DNA of 47,894 nucleotides, from the NCBI GenBank assembly GCA_002118135.1, contig BDIU01000329.1, positions 1 through 47,894 of the forward strand, read 5' to 3'. Positions 29,448 to 39,094 of this stretch are shown here, in pieces. Numbering within the stretch: position 1 is the first letter of the stretch; every line of letters begins with the position of its first letter. This DNA is from Trebouxia sp. TZW2008 (lineage: Eukaryota > Chlorophyta > Trebouxiophyceae > Trebouxiales > Trebouxiaceae). A program made the position numbers and the translations under genes. The notes below the pieces were generated by a model. It made no database searches. It was not told where the DNA came from and was given only the letters and a program-made list of their open reading frames with translations.

Positions 29448-31780
29448 ATGCTGCGTCTGCTCCGAAACCATCATGCAAACACGAGAAGAGGAGGTCGCCA
29501 TGCAACGACTTGGCATACATGTTTTGCTCAGCGCTTGCGCAGCGGTCAACGAGGAGAAAAGCCATTGGCGGAATTCCCGGGCAAGCACGCGTGCTCAGGC
29601 TCTTATGCACGTTGTAATGTTACCATGAGTGCTGGTGGTCTGACGGGCCTCAGCTGTCTGTCTTCACGGCAGGCCAGAGGGCTTCAGCATTCCAGTCAGC
29701 ACTGGTGCAATAGTCCCACATCCATCTTTGCTCGCAATCTATCGTCTAATCGTCGACGACCACCTGTCAGGCCGGAAGTTCGTCGAAGCCGCAAACATAA
29801 GCAGAAGGTCGTCTCCCCGCATGCAACTCTCGACGCAGCTGTTCAGCAGGTCGTGTCGAGGGATGTCACCGCCACATTGCTGGCCGGTGTTGGCGCGTAT
29901 GTCTGGGTCAGGTTCTTCGATTGGCTGGCGTCGCGCGGCGTTCTGAAGCAGGTTCCCTCGCATGACCTCACCTCTCCTGTTTGACCTTCAGCAATCCCCG
30001 CGGATGCTTCAGAAAACAAGCTGAAATTGTCTTGCAGCACAGACCCTCAGCCGAAAGCTAGTGCACATCACATCTGGTCCTCTGTTTGTGCTCACATGGC
30101 CCTTCTTCAGGTACTCAGATCACTTCAGCTGACAAAGCTGCATCACCACTGATCCACCTCTAAGCTGGCTTGCTGTTACAGTGCAGGAAGCACCGCGCGG
30201 TACTTTGCTGCTGTAGTCCCCTTTTTGAATGCTTTGAGGTAAGCATCTCCTCCCCCTTAGCACAAATCTGCTTGCAAAGACACTTCATCTGCCTATTCAT
30301 AGCCTAGTTCCGCTGCCAATGATCAGAGCTAAGCCTTGTTTGTCGCAGGTTGACACTTGTAGGCACAGGCGTCATTGAAAGCAAGAACACCGTCAAAGCA
30401 GTCAGCAGAGGTGGCGACAGGTCAGTATTGAAGTGTTTCAGCCACCTCGTTTACCTCATGGCCAAATGAATCTGCAGGCTGCACCTGCATTATGATAGCT
30501 ATCATTGAACGAGATCTCATCAAAAGACCTTGTTGAATGATGTAAAGTATGCATGACACAGTCTGGCGCAGGTGCTAGCTGTGTATTCTGGTTTCTGATG
30601 TAGTCCTGCTGCATTTACGCAATAACATTTCATGCGGCAGAAAAGAAAATTGGCTTTCTTGCCGAGCAGGCAGGAGCTGTTGAGGGGTCCATTGTATTAT
30701 GTGCTGATCATGACAGCAGTGACAGTGGCGTTCTGGCGTGAGTCTCCATGTTACTTGGCAGAAAACACAACTAGTCGCTGTGCAGGCAGGAGCTGTTGAG
30801 GGGCCCTCTGTACTATGTGCTGATCATGACAGCAGTCACTGTGGCGTTCTGGCGTGAGTCTCCAGTAGGCATGATGGTTCTGTCCCTCATGTGTGGAGGA
30901 GATGGTCTTGCTGACATTGTTGGCAGGCAATTTGGCGGCGTCAAGCTGCCTTTCAACCAGAGCAAAAGCTGGGCTGGTAGTCTTGCTATGTTTGCAGGCA
31001 AGCGCTTTTTTCTTTGCACAAGTTTGTGGTATGTCTGCAGGCAAGCTGCTTTGTTTGTACATATCTCTGTGCTTTCATGTGCAATGTCAGAACATCTCAC
31101 CGCCACTGTCCCTCAGTGTGTACATGTTGTATGTCAGGAAAGTCTTTGACATCATCAGCATCTGCATGCCCCAACAGATCCCGGGCTGCCTCTTTAGACA
31201 GAGGCTCCCGTTATGACGCCTAACGGCGTAGACTTTTTGTTTTTTCTTTTGCCCCAGCATATCGCATGTTTGTGTAGTTGTTTGCCTCATCATCATCACT
31301 GTGTGGCTTGATGAAGCATACTTCCACTTGATGTGTCATTGCACATGCTGTGCAATCACTGGCAACGCCATTTTGGCAGTGCAGCCTAAACTCAATTTTG
31401 CATCATCAGATCAACATACTCTTTGCAGCATCATTTACTTATGTGTTGCTGTGGTCATTTGCTATGAGGACTCAGCACTTTTTCACAACTTGCTATTCAG
31501 TGCAGGCTTGGGATTGCGCTCCTGAGTCAACCTTTACACAAACCCAGTTTTGCCTGTGCCTGCAGGAGGGGCAAGCATGTCGCTGGGGTTCATTGCATTA
31601 TACAGTGCATTGGGCTATTTCCCATACAATGTGGAGAGCTTGCTGCCAGTCGTCGTGACAACATCACTCATAGCTTCAGCTGTGGAGTCACTTCCTGTGA
31701 ACCAATTGCTGGATGACAACTTTTCAGTACCTGCTGCTGCAGCTGTCTCTGGCTTGTTGCTGCTCAACGGAGTGCAGTAA
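29448..31780 (+). CDS. Phytol/farnesol kinase family protein (VTE5-like), 372 aa
   Basis: Members phosphorylate phytol released from chlorophyll, feeding tocopherol synthesis in plastids, or phosphorylate farnesol. Exons 29448-29951, 30043-30110, 30191-30238, 30349-30420, 30786-30997 and 31566-31780 sum to 1119 nt. Signatures are LSRKLVHITSGPLFVLTWPF, VPFLNALRL, VKAVSRGGDR, ELLRGPLYYVL, MCGGDGLADIVGRQFGGVKL and KSWAGSLAMF, with membrane segments between them. The N-terminus is rich in Ser, Arg and Gln and fits a transit peptide; a second start at 29625 (313 aa) is equally good. Intron 5 has a GC donor (TTTGCAG/GCAAGC), needed to keep phase. Exon 5 is preceded by a near-identical partial copy. 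The stop codon overlaps a GTAAGT sequence, so a further exon is possible. VTE5, VTE6 and farnesol kinase cannot be separated by eye. Confidence 0.88.
30670..30748 (+). repeat. Copy of phytol-kinase-like exon 5 with only synonymous changes
   Basis: This copy, with its AG acceptor, matches 30786-30864 except for six base-pair-level codon changes: GGT/GGC, CCA/CCT, TTG/CTG, TAT/TAC, GTG/GTC and ACA/ACT. All six are silent. After TCTCCA the copies part company. Confidence 0.9.
31178..31245 (+). repeat. Two-hairpin dispersed repeat, copy 2
   Basis: GCCTCTTTAGACAGAGGC forms a perfect 6-7 bp stem and CCGTTATGACGCCTAACGG a perfect 5 bp stem. The element ends GACTTTTTGTTTTTTC. It lies in intron 5 of the kinase gene. 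Confidence 0.65.
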
Positions 31781-31796
31781 GTATAGCAGTCTTTGC

Positions 31797-31862
31797 CATA
31801 CAATCCCGGTCTGCCTCTATTGACAGCGGGTCCCGTCATGATGCCCGACGGTGTAGACAAGT
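31797..31862 (+). repeat. Two-hairpin dispersed repeat, copy 3
   Basis: Begins AATCCCGGTCTGCCTCTATT. The second stem CCGTCATGATGCCCGACGG keeps pairing by a compensatory T-A to C-G change relative to copy 2. A T-rich tail follows. It lies just after the kinase stop codon. Confidence 0.65.
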
Positions 31863-32263
31863 TTTCTGTTTTCTCACCATACAAGCCTGTGCAGTGTCAA
31901 GACTGCCAGCCTAAATTATTGCCAGGCTGTGGCTCAGGAGAAGACATCAGTCACATGCCCCTGCGGGTTATTCAGCACAAATGGAAATTATTTTGATGGT
32001 GACAACCCATGCATTTCAATGTTCTTGTTGCCTGACAAACCAGAAGGTGCCTGTGCTCAGCTGGCTACATCACATCAGGACCTGCACTTGACTCTATGCT
32101 GCATGGCGTTGCTCCGGGCGTTGCTGGCATCAGACACGTGTTGCAGCATGGAGCAACAAAATAAAATTGCTGCATTTGTAAATTGCCAGCATATCCGGCT
32201 AGCCAAAGCTCCCACAAAGCATACAGTGTATTTCTGCCATCAGCACCAGAAATGAAACAGCAG

Positions 32264-35200
32264 TCATCTGGAAGCATTGCTATCTGTCCTATGCATTTTC
32301 TTGAAGTCATTTGTGACCAGATCTCCAAACGGATCTTTCGAAGACCAACTTGGTGGTTTTGGAAAAGTTCGACCACCAAGGGCAGGGCTGCCAGCGCGCA
32401 TTGGCAACTGCCCTGAGGTTCTCCTCTCAAGCCCATCTAATGAAGATGCAACGCTCAAATTGCCAGTCGAATTGCTAGCATGCAGCATGAACGGATTCTG
32501 AATATGGGCATGACCACTTCCCACAGGAGATGCAAGCCCAGCACCAACACTACTACTTGCTGAAGCATATGAGCCAGAGTCTAGGGCCAATCCCCCTGTT
32601 AAGCCAAAAGCTTGAGAGCCAGAGCACACAGGCAAGGTGCTTTCAGGCTCTGCAGAAGCATTAGATGGTCTCTGCAGATCTGAGTTGCCTCGATGCATTG
32701 TCAGCTGCGTGTTGGTGGCAATGCTGCGCTTGCTGTCGCGAGAAGCCAGAGGCGGCCTGGGACTCAGCTGAACTGGCCTATCAAATGACTGCTGCTGCTG
32801 CTGTTGGTGCTGCTGCTGAGGCACCTCCTGTGGCAGCTGCTGTTGTGTGAAGTCAGAGGTGTAATGAGCATTGCTAGGACTAGCTGCAGCTGCATGATGG
32901 TTACTGGGGCTGTGAAGCATAGGGGCAGAGGGCTGCTGCTGACTGCCCTGCCATGACTCACCAGCATGTGGCGGCTGTGCATCATGCCTGTCTGTTGGGC
33001 CCCAGATTGCCGGTGATATGATGCTGACATTGACAGACTGAGGAGCATGAGCGTGAGTGTGATCATACTGCTGATGCCCAGATGGGTCGATGTACCCTTG
33101 CCCTTGTGAGTTGCCAAACTCTTGCTGGGTAATCTGCTGTGGCACGGCAAACTGTGACTCCGCATGTGCATGAAATGGTGATTGTGGCATTTGCAGCTGT
33201 TCTTGAATCTGAAACACAGGAGGTACTTCAGGCAAAACTAGACCCTGTGACTGCATCTGTTGCGATTGCTGCTGCTGCTGCTGTGCATGCTGCTGCTGCT
33301 GCTGCTGCTGCTGCTGTGCATGCTGCTGCTGTAGATGCTGCTGCTGCTGCTGCTGGTTCTGATGCAACTGCAAAGCCTCAGAAGGGTCCCAGGACTCAGC
33401 ACCCATGCTACTGACCCCTGACTGCTGTGGTACCAACCCTGGTTTACCCACCTCAGGCTTAGGGCTCTCCAGCAGTTCTGCCATGGATGCAGACAGTTGT
33501 GCCAGGGTTTGGGACTCTGGTGCACCCGCCTGGTTTGGCAGTTGCATGCTATAGACATTGTTTGCCAAGTGCCCACATTGCTTCCGGAGGTGATGCTGGC
33601 TCATGCTGGTGTGCATGCTGCGCAGCATGGGCGATACGACTAGCTCTAGCAGGCGGCTGAGATTCTGCTGGTACATATTGGCATGCTGGATGGCAGCCAA
33701 AGGGTCAATGTTACCGTCCCTGTACAAATTCAAGATTATTGTCAATGCATACACATTGTATGCCTGCTGTACTGTGGCTGCATGCTATATGTACATGTAC
33801 ATTGAATGCTATACCCCATGTCTGCCAAATTCCCATGTCACACATGCAATGCGATTCTGTTGATAGATTGTGGCAAGCTGGATGGCAGCCAAGGGGTCGA
33901 TGTTACCGTTCCTGTTAAAGCAAGGCCGCAGTCAATGCTGCACCTCAGTAAACACAGATGTGTACATTCACGGCAAAGCTTGCACAGGTGGACTGGGGCG
34001 TTTTGTTTTTGTGCTTGATAGTGCAATTTGCTTCTGCTCAACAGCAGGCTTGCTTGTCCAACTTGCGCAACTTGCTTGGAGACTATTTGGCGGAATGGCC
34101 TGGTGCTTCACTGGCAGGGCTCACAGTCCATATAGGCAGATGACATGCACAATGTCAAGCAAGCTAGCAGCCTGCAGATAGCTTCTCTGCAAGTCTCAAT
34201 CAAGCACTTGTTAGAATGCAGGAAATGGGGTGTGGGGCTTAGTACAGTCTGCACCACGCGCTGCGGTTGGGTGCGAGCAGGGCGTTAGTTGCACCTGTCA
34301 GTGGCCTCGGCCATTGCTGCATGGAAGGCCTTCTGCTCTTCTTGGTACAGCACCTTAGCCAATGCAACCAGGTCTGTGAGCGTGCGCTCCATGGGTCCCC
34401 TCGACTGCACTATGTGCAGAGGAACACCCTTCCGCTGCCACTGCACTGAGTCAGCTGACGCCTGGTGACGAGCCTCTGCAATGGAGGCAGTACAAGACTA
34501 CTTGACTTGGTATTTGTATAAGGCCGAGAATATGTGTTGCATGCATGCACTGAGTCTGCTGACGTCTGGTGGCAAGCCTCTGCAGACAGTCAAAGGCGTG
34601 TCACAATACTTCAACATGTTGCATGTGTGACTCAATGTGCAGAAGAAGACCCTTGCGCTGCGACTGCATTGAGTCTGCTGAAGCCTGGTCACGGGCCTGT
34701 GCGTTAAAGACAGAGTGTCAGCAGTTGCAGAATCTGGGTGTGTTGCATGTGAAATGTCTGCATTGAGCACATCTATCTGGAAAAAGTATATTGTCTTGAA
34801 CATGCAATTTGTTGGAGACTGCATGATGTGCTGCACCTGGACACGCTCAGTTCAGACATTATGTCTTTATGTACATAGAGCTGATTTGCCAGAGAGGGCC
34901 CAATTGCTTGAGCCATGTCAGCATCCTTGCACTGGACTTTAGCCAAATGTCCAGTCACTAACACCATAGCTCAGTCTATATGTCATAGTGACCTGAGTGT
35001 GAAATCAATACAAACTCAGGTAATGAGCCTGTGGAAGCTATGGCGCCAAGTTGACCTGCTAGAGAGAGCCTACTGGCTTGAGTCATGTCAGCATCAGACG
35101 GCCTTGTTGTGACGCACAGGAAGAGCCTGCTTGCCAAGACAGGACTTGACCCCACATACACCTGGCACTGTATGCTGGAAAGCGTAATATCTTACTATCA

Positions 35201-37349
35201 TCATTAGTATTGTGTCAGCATCAATGCACGTGGCTTGAGGCAAATAAACATCCACATCATAGCTGAGGTGACACACGAAGCTTACCTGAGTGTGACAAGG
35301 GCATATGCTCAGGGGATCAGTCTGTTAAGGCCATGAAGTGAAGCTAACCTGCCAGAGAATTTTGAATGGCTTGAGCCATGTCAGCATCCATGCTAGGCAG
35401 GCGTCCAGACATGTAGCTAGGTGAAGGGCTCAAACCCTCATTTGCAGCAATCGACTGGAAGGCTGTCACACTGATGCTCTGTGACTTGTCCTTTGGATCC
35501 TGCAGTCCAAACTTTATGTTTCTTTTGGCTTGTTTCTTGAGGTACTGAAGAATTGGAAGCCCTCAAATTCACATGTTTGATGCATGAGCTATGGCAGATC
35601 CTTGAGCTTGTGTCAAGCTTGATCTTTGCGGCATCTGCATCTTGAGGATTGCAACCCCTGGAGAATGCTTCAAAACGCTGCAGGACTTATGTCAAGATTT
35701 TGGGCCCAAATGCTGTCAGCAACAGCCATGCAACAGATTCTAGTGTGATGACTGCAAAAACTTCGCATGCTAGTACTTGCTGGGGCATGGGCAACTTGTC
35801 TGACAAAGATGAGTGTTTGGAAGCCTGCCTGGTTGAAGGTAGAACAGATCAAGCCTACCAAAACCGCCATCAAGCATCTGGTATGTCGCTTGCGTCTTGA
35901 TGTCACCATGCGAGGGTAGCACTGTGATGTGGGGGTGTGAGTGGTACCAGCTGATGACTCTAATGCTTATTGACGTCAAGAGCGGCTTTACACTCTCGTG
36001 TGCAAGAGACATTTGAGTCTGAAACAGGGGCTTTGCAAATGACAAGCATGAGCATGCTGTAGCCCACCTGGTTGAAGGTGGAAAACATCAAGCCCACAAA
36101 GCCGTCATCAAGCATCTGATAGGTGGCCTGCGTCTTGATGTCAACATGGGAGGGCAAGACTGTGATGCGGGGGTTTGACTGGTACCAGCCAATGACTGTA
36201 GTGCTTATTGACGTCCACAACAGCGTTCCACTCTCATGCCCAAAGGTCACTTGGGCTGACTGAAAAGTGACCTTTGAGTCTCACAAAGGCGCACTACGCT
36301 TGCCAAGGATGCAAATGCAGTGGCTTACCTGATTAAAGGTGGAAAAGATCAAGCCCACAAAGCCGTCATCGAGCATCTGATAGGTGGCCTGCGTCTTGAT
36401 ATCAACATGAGAGGGTAAGACTGTGATGTGAGGGTGTGAGTGGTACCAGCCAATCACTCTGGTGCGCACCCCGCCTTGACTTGTGAATTGCTCAGCTGCT
36501 GCTGCACACCTAGACAGCTGCTCTGGACTGGCTTCCACCCTGTCCTGGTACAGCATGAATTGAAAGTCAATTTGCAGGGTATCAATATCTGCTGTACTCA
36601 ATCCGTAATGCTTGATACGCAATACGCAGGCGTTCTGGAGACTAAGGTCATTCAATGTCAACTTGTGTTGGCACACATGGCTTTGGACAGCAGTGTTTGC
36701 AGGCACTGCACTGCTTCTGCAAGCCTGGCGGGGTCATCAGTAGCAAGCATGTGAATCAAGACGGCATGGGCTAGCGCTGTCTGGAGGCAGTTGACTGCTT
36801 CTGTGCACCGACTAGCAGGACCATGGAGCCTCACTAGCAAGCACGTGATCGATGATGACGGTGATGAATGATGACAGGGAGGAACAGCAATACAAGGCAT
36901 GGGAGTGAATTGCAGCTAAAGGTGTGCATGCTCTGTATGATCAATGCGGGTATCTCAAGGAATGCAAGCAGAGGACTTGATTGACATTTTTGGACAATGC
37001 AGGGCCGCACCTTGCGTCTGTCACTGCGTATCTGAGGCATAGCAATCCAGATGCGAGCCACAACTTCACCATTTGGTCTTTCCTGCACTCATGCTCGGAC
37101 TGAGTCAATGATGCCAATCAGCCAGACCGCGCAAATGCTGATGCAAGCAGAGGTGAGCTCACAGTGACGTCTCCAAGCAGCAGCCCCATAATTTCCTCTG
37201 CCTCTGTACTGAGTGCATGGTTGCAGCATGTCCAGAAGACCTCTGCAAGACATCGTTCAATAAACTTGACACAGCAGCTCAAGACTGCAGGCGGAAGCAT
37301 GTTGTTGCTTGATTTCACCTGATGTAACCTCGACCTTGGTGAGGGACAT
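32264..37349 (-). CDS. BRCC36: BRCC36-type K63 deubiquitinase with long Gln-rich tail, 728 aa
   Basis: BRCC36 is the JAMM metalloprotease of BRISC and BRCA1-A complexes and cleaves K63-linked ubiquitin. Exons 37349-37319, 37242-37163, 37082-37011, 36544-36329, 35499-35349, 34475-34295 and 33719-32264 sum to 2187 nt. The MPN domain starts ALSTEAEEIMGLLLGD, continues SDRRKDRVEASPEQL, and has the full metal site WYHSHPHITVLPSHVD (His96, His98, Ser106, Asp109). Later family blocks are SISVTAFQSI, VPLHIV with LAKVLYQEEQ, and GNIDPLAAIQHANMYQQNL. After about residue 290 comes a tail of some 440 residues rich in Gln, Ser and Pro with poly-Gln (33240-33360), ending near KDPFGDLV. Such a tail is not part of the animal or plant proteins I know. 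Introns hold echo copies of exons 4, 5, 6 and 7. Confidence 0.92.
33240..33360 (-). repeat. CAG/CTG repeat coding poly-Gln
   Basis: Near-pure CTG (CAG on the coding strand) with CAT interruptions codes Gln runs with His in the BRCC36 tail. A second, shorter run is at 32789-32820. Confidence 0.9.
33853..33916 (-). repeat. Echo of BRCC36 exon 7 start
   Basis: It repeats 33661-33724 with its acceptor and codes NGNIDPLAAIQLATIYQQN. Confidence 0.88.
34547..34703 (-). repeat. Two echoes of BRCC36 exon 6 start
   Basis: 34547-34584 and 34638-34703 are degenerate copies of 34405-34480, the 5' part of exon 6 (GCCTGGTGACGAGCCTCTGC in the + orientation). Confidence 0.8.
34883..35100 (-). repeat. Two echoes of BRCC36 exon 5 end
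   Basis: 34883-34952 and 35052-35100 match the 3' part of exon 5 (35346-35412); they code DADMAQAIGPSLANQ and DADMTQASRLSLAGQ against DADMAQAIQNSLAG. Confidence 0.85.
35829..36198 (-). repeat. Two echoes of the BRCC36 JAMM exon
   Basis: 36198-36068 stays in frame through the donor but codes WYQSNPRITVLPSHVD, losing both metal histidines. 35960-35829 keeps WYHSHPHITVLPSHGD but shifts frame by one inserted base after GGF. The intact exon 4 ends at 36329. Confidence 0.9.
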
Positions 37350-37993
37350 GGCCCCCTCACGTGTTGACCTATGATCAGCTTACTGCGCGTTAGGTCAGCG
37401 CAAGCAGTCTCGCGTCGAGGGCCTTAGCATGAAGAATGTGCGGTCTCCGAGCAACTGTTCAAGCATCGCCAGACAGACGCGGCGTATCGCGCGAAATTCA
37501 ACAAAGTCGTCGCTTATGAAATTTGCAACAGGAAGCTGAATGAGCATGCACTGTGCACTGCACAGCATACTGCTTGCCATGCAGAGTGTTGGATGGCTAA
37601 TGCTCAAGACATTTGTGAAAGCACGCTGGCCTCAATTATGCCAATGTTACTGAGACTGATATGATTAAAATTGTTTGATGGTTAAAGCCATGCTGCACTT
37701 CTGCATCACCTTCAATTGGCCATACGTGGGAACCTTTGATACATTTTGCATCATATTTAAAATATGAACATTTCAAAATTGTATCGTGTGAATCAAATAT
37801 AGCATTTGTTCCGCAACACTTGAACAAAGTACACCAAATCAAATGTCATTTGAAAGATTGTCATTGTTTCTATCAAGGAGGCTAATTGCCTGTCAAAGGC
37901 TGCGCACAGTCACAAGCAGTGAAATGTCAATGGACAGTACACAGGCTGTACAACAGTGATGACTCAGGCAGGACGAAACCAAACAGTCCTGTT
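37350..37993. other. Intergenic region with one possible small ORF
   Basis: From ATG 37371 (+) a frame codes an Arg-rich MISLLRVRSAQAVSRRGP, stops at TAG 37425, then stays open for about 75 codons (EQLFKHRQTDAAYRAKFNKV). The minus strand is also open here. I cannot decide which, if any, is coding. 37660-37880 is AT-rich and empty. Confidence 0.4.
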
Positions 37994-38861
37994 CTAAGAA
38001 GCCTGCTTCTTCTTGCGCTCAACTTGAGCTCTGGTCTTGACGTGCTGGTTTGTGGGAGGCGGTGTCTTCTTCACTTTCTTTTGTTTGGGTTCTGCCTTTT
38101 TGCCTTTGCCCTTGCTGTCAGCCTTCTCCTCTCCCTCATCAGCATCATTGTTGTCAGCGGCCTCCTCTTCTTCTTCATCACGCTCATGCTTGTCTCCAGC
38201 AGCTGCCTTCTTGCCCTTTGACTTTGAGGCGTCCTTGCCCTTTGCAGATTTCTTGCCATCTGCCTTCTCCGCTTCTTCATCTGCCTTATCTGACTTCTTG
38301 TTTGACTGCTTGCCTGCTTTGCTAGTGTCTTTGTTGTCCTTCTCGTCGTCTTTGCCCTTGGCAGCAGATTTGCCCTTTGCACCTTTCTTGGTTGAGGCCT
38401 CCATGTCTTCCTCCTCGTCGGCTTCCTGTTTGTCATCTGCGTCGTCGCCCTTGCTTTCCAGCAGCTCTAGCTCTGATGCCTTCTTCACAACAGGGTTGCC
38501 TGCATTAGCACAGCAGATCTGAGTGCAGATCTGCGCAAAGATTTACAACTGGCATATTACTCACAAAGCCTGTGCTAGGACATGCTCAGCGTGTGACATG
38601 TGCACAGGGGAAACAGTGCAGCAGCCTCAGCAGGCATGAGCAGCAGCTGCTGCGTCACAGATCTAGGTAAAAATTACCTTTCTTCTTGGTCTGCTTTACA
38701 AAGTACGCTGGGTTCTCTGGTTCGCCATTCTTGGTGATTGGCTTGCCCTTGATCTCCTTTGTGATCTTCTTGTCTGTCTTCTCGACGACCTCGCCCTCAA
38801 TATGCGAGCTGCCCCAGTTCCATGCAACTTCATCACCCTTGTTGGGCTCCTCGTTTGACAT
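37994..38861 (-). CDS. HVA1-type TUDOR domain protein with Lys/Glu-rich tail, 229 aa
   Basis: Exons 38861-38678 and 38499-37994 sum to 690 nt. The N-terminal about 75 residues match the hypervirulence-associated TUDOR domain (DUF2945): KGDEVAWNWGSSHIEGEVVE, KGKPITKNGEPENPAYFVKQ and VVKKASELELLES, which crosses the intron in phase 1. The rest is a low-complexity, highly charged tail of Lys, Glu, Asp and Ala (KKGAKGKSAAKGKDDEKDN and similar) ending in a basic stretch. Despite the name, the domain is widespread in fungi, bacteria and algae and its function is unclear; it is not a toxin. The tail suggests an unstructured nuclear or RNA/DNA-associated protein, which is inference. Confidence 0.88.
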
Positions 38862-39094
38862 GCTGCGTGCACGGCTTAACGAAGCAACTGAGATGCAAGT
38901 GTTTGCCTGAGCCTTTGACACGAGATAGAGATGTTGCTGCGCGTCGTCAGGTTCGATTAAGCTCGTGCTAGCGACCGTTTGCAGTACATTCATGCGTTCA
39001 AATGACGATGTCGTGGCAACTTTACGAAGCAGCCATTACACGTTGCCTTGCTGCTCTGCTTCCTTGTCAGCTCTAAACTGGCCTTATGTCTTTG
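38862..39094. other. Intergenic gap, HVA1 protein upstream region
   Basis: This short gap holds the HVA1 gene promoter and the dioxygenase 3' end, both on the minus strand. No other feature seen. Confidence 0.5.

Noticed and set aside
33139..33414. + strand poly-Ala ORF
   Set aside because: It is the antisense reading of the BRCC36 poly-Gln codons.
38037..38522. Long + strand Ser/Phe/Leu-rich ORF
   Set aside because: It is the antisense shadow of the Lys/Glu-rich tail of the HVA1 protein.
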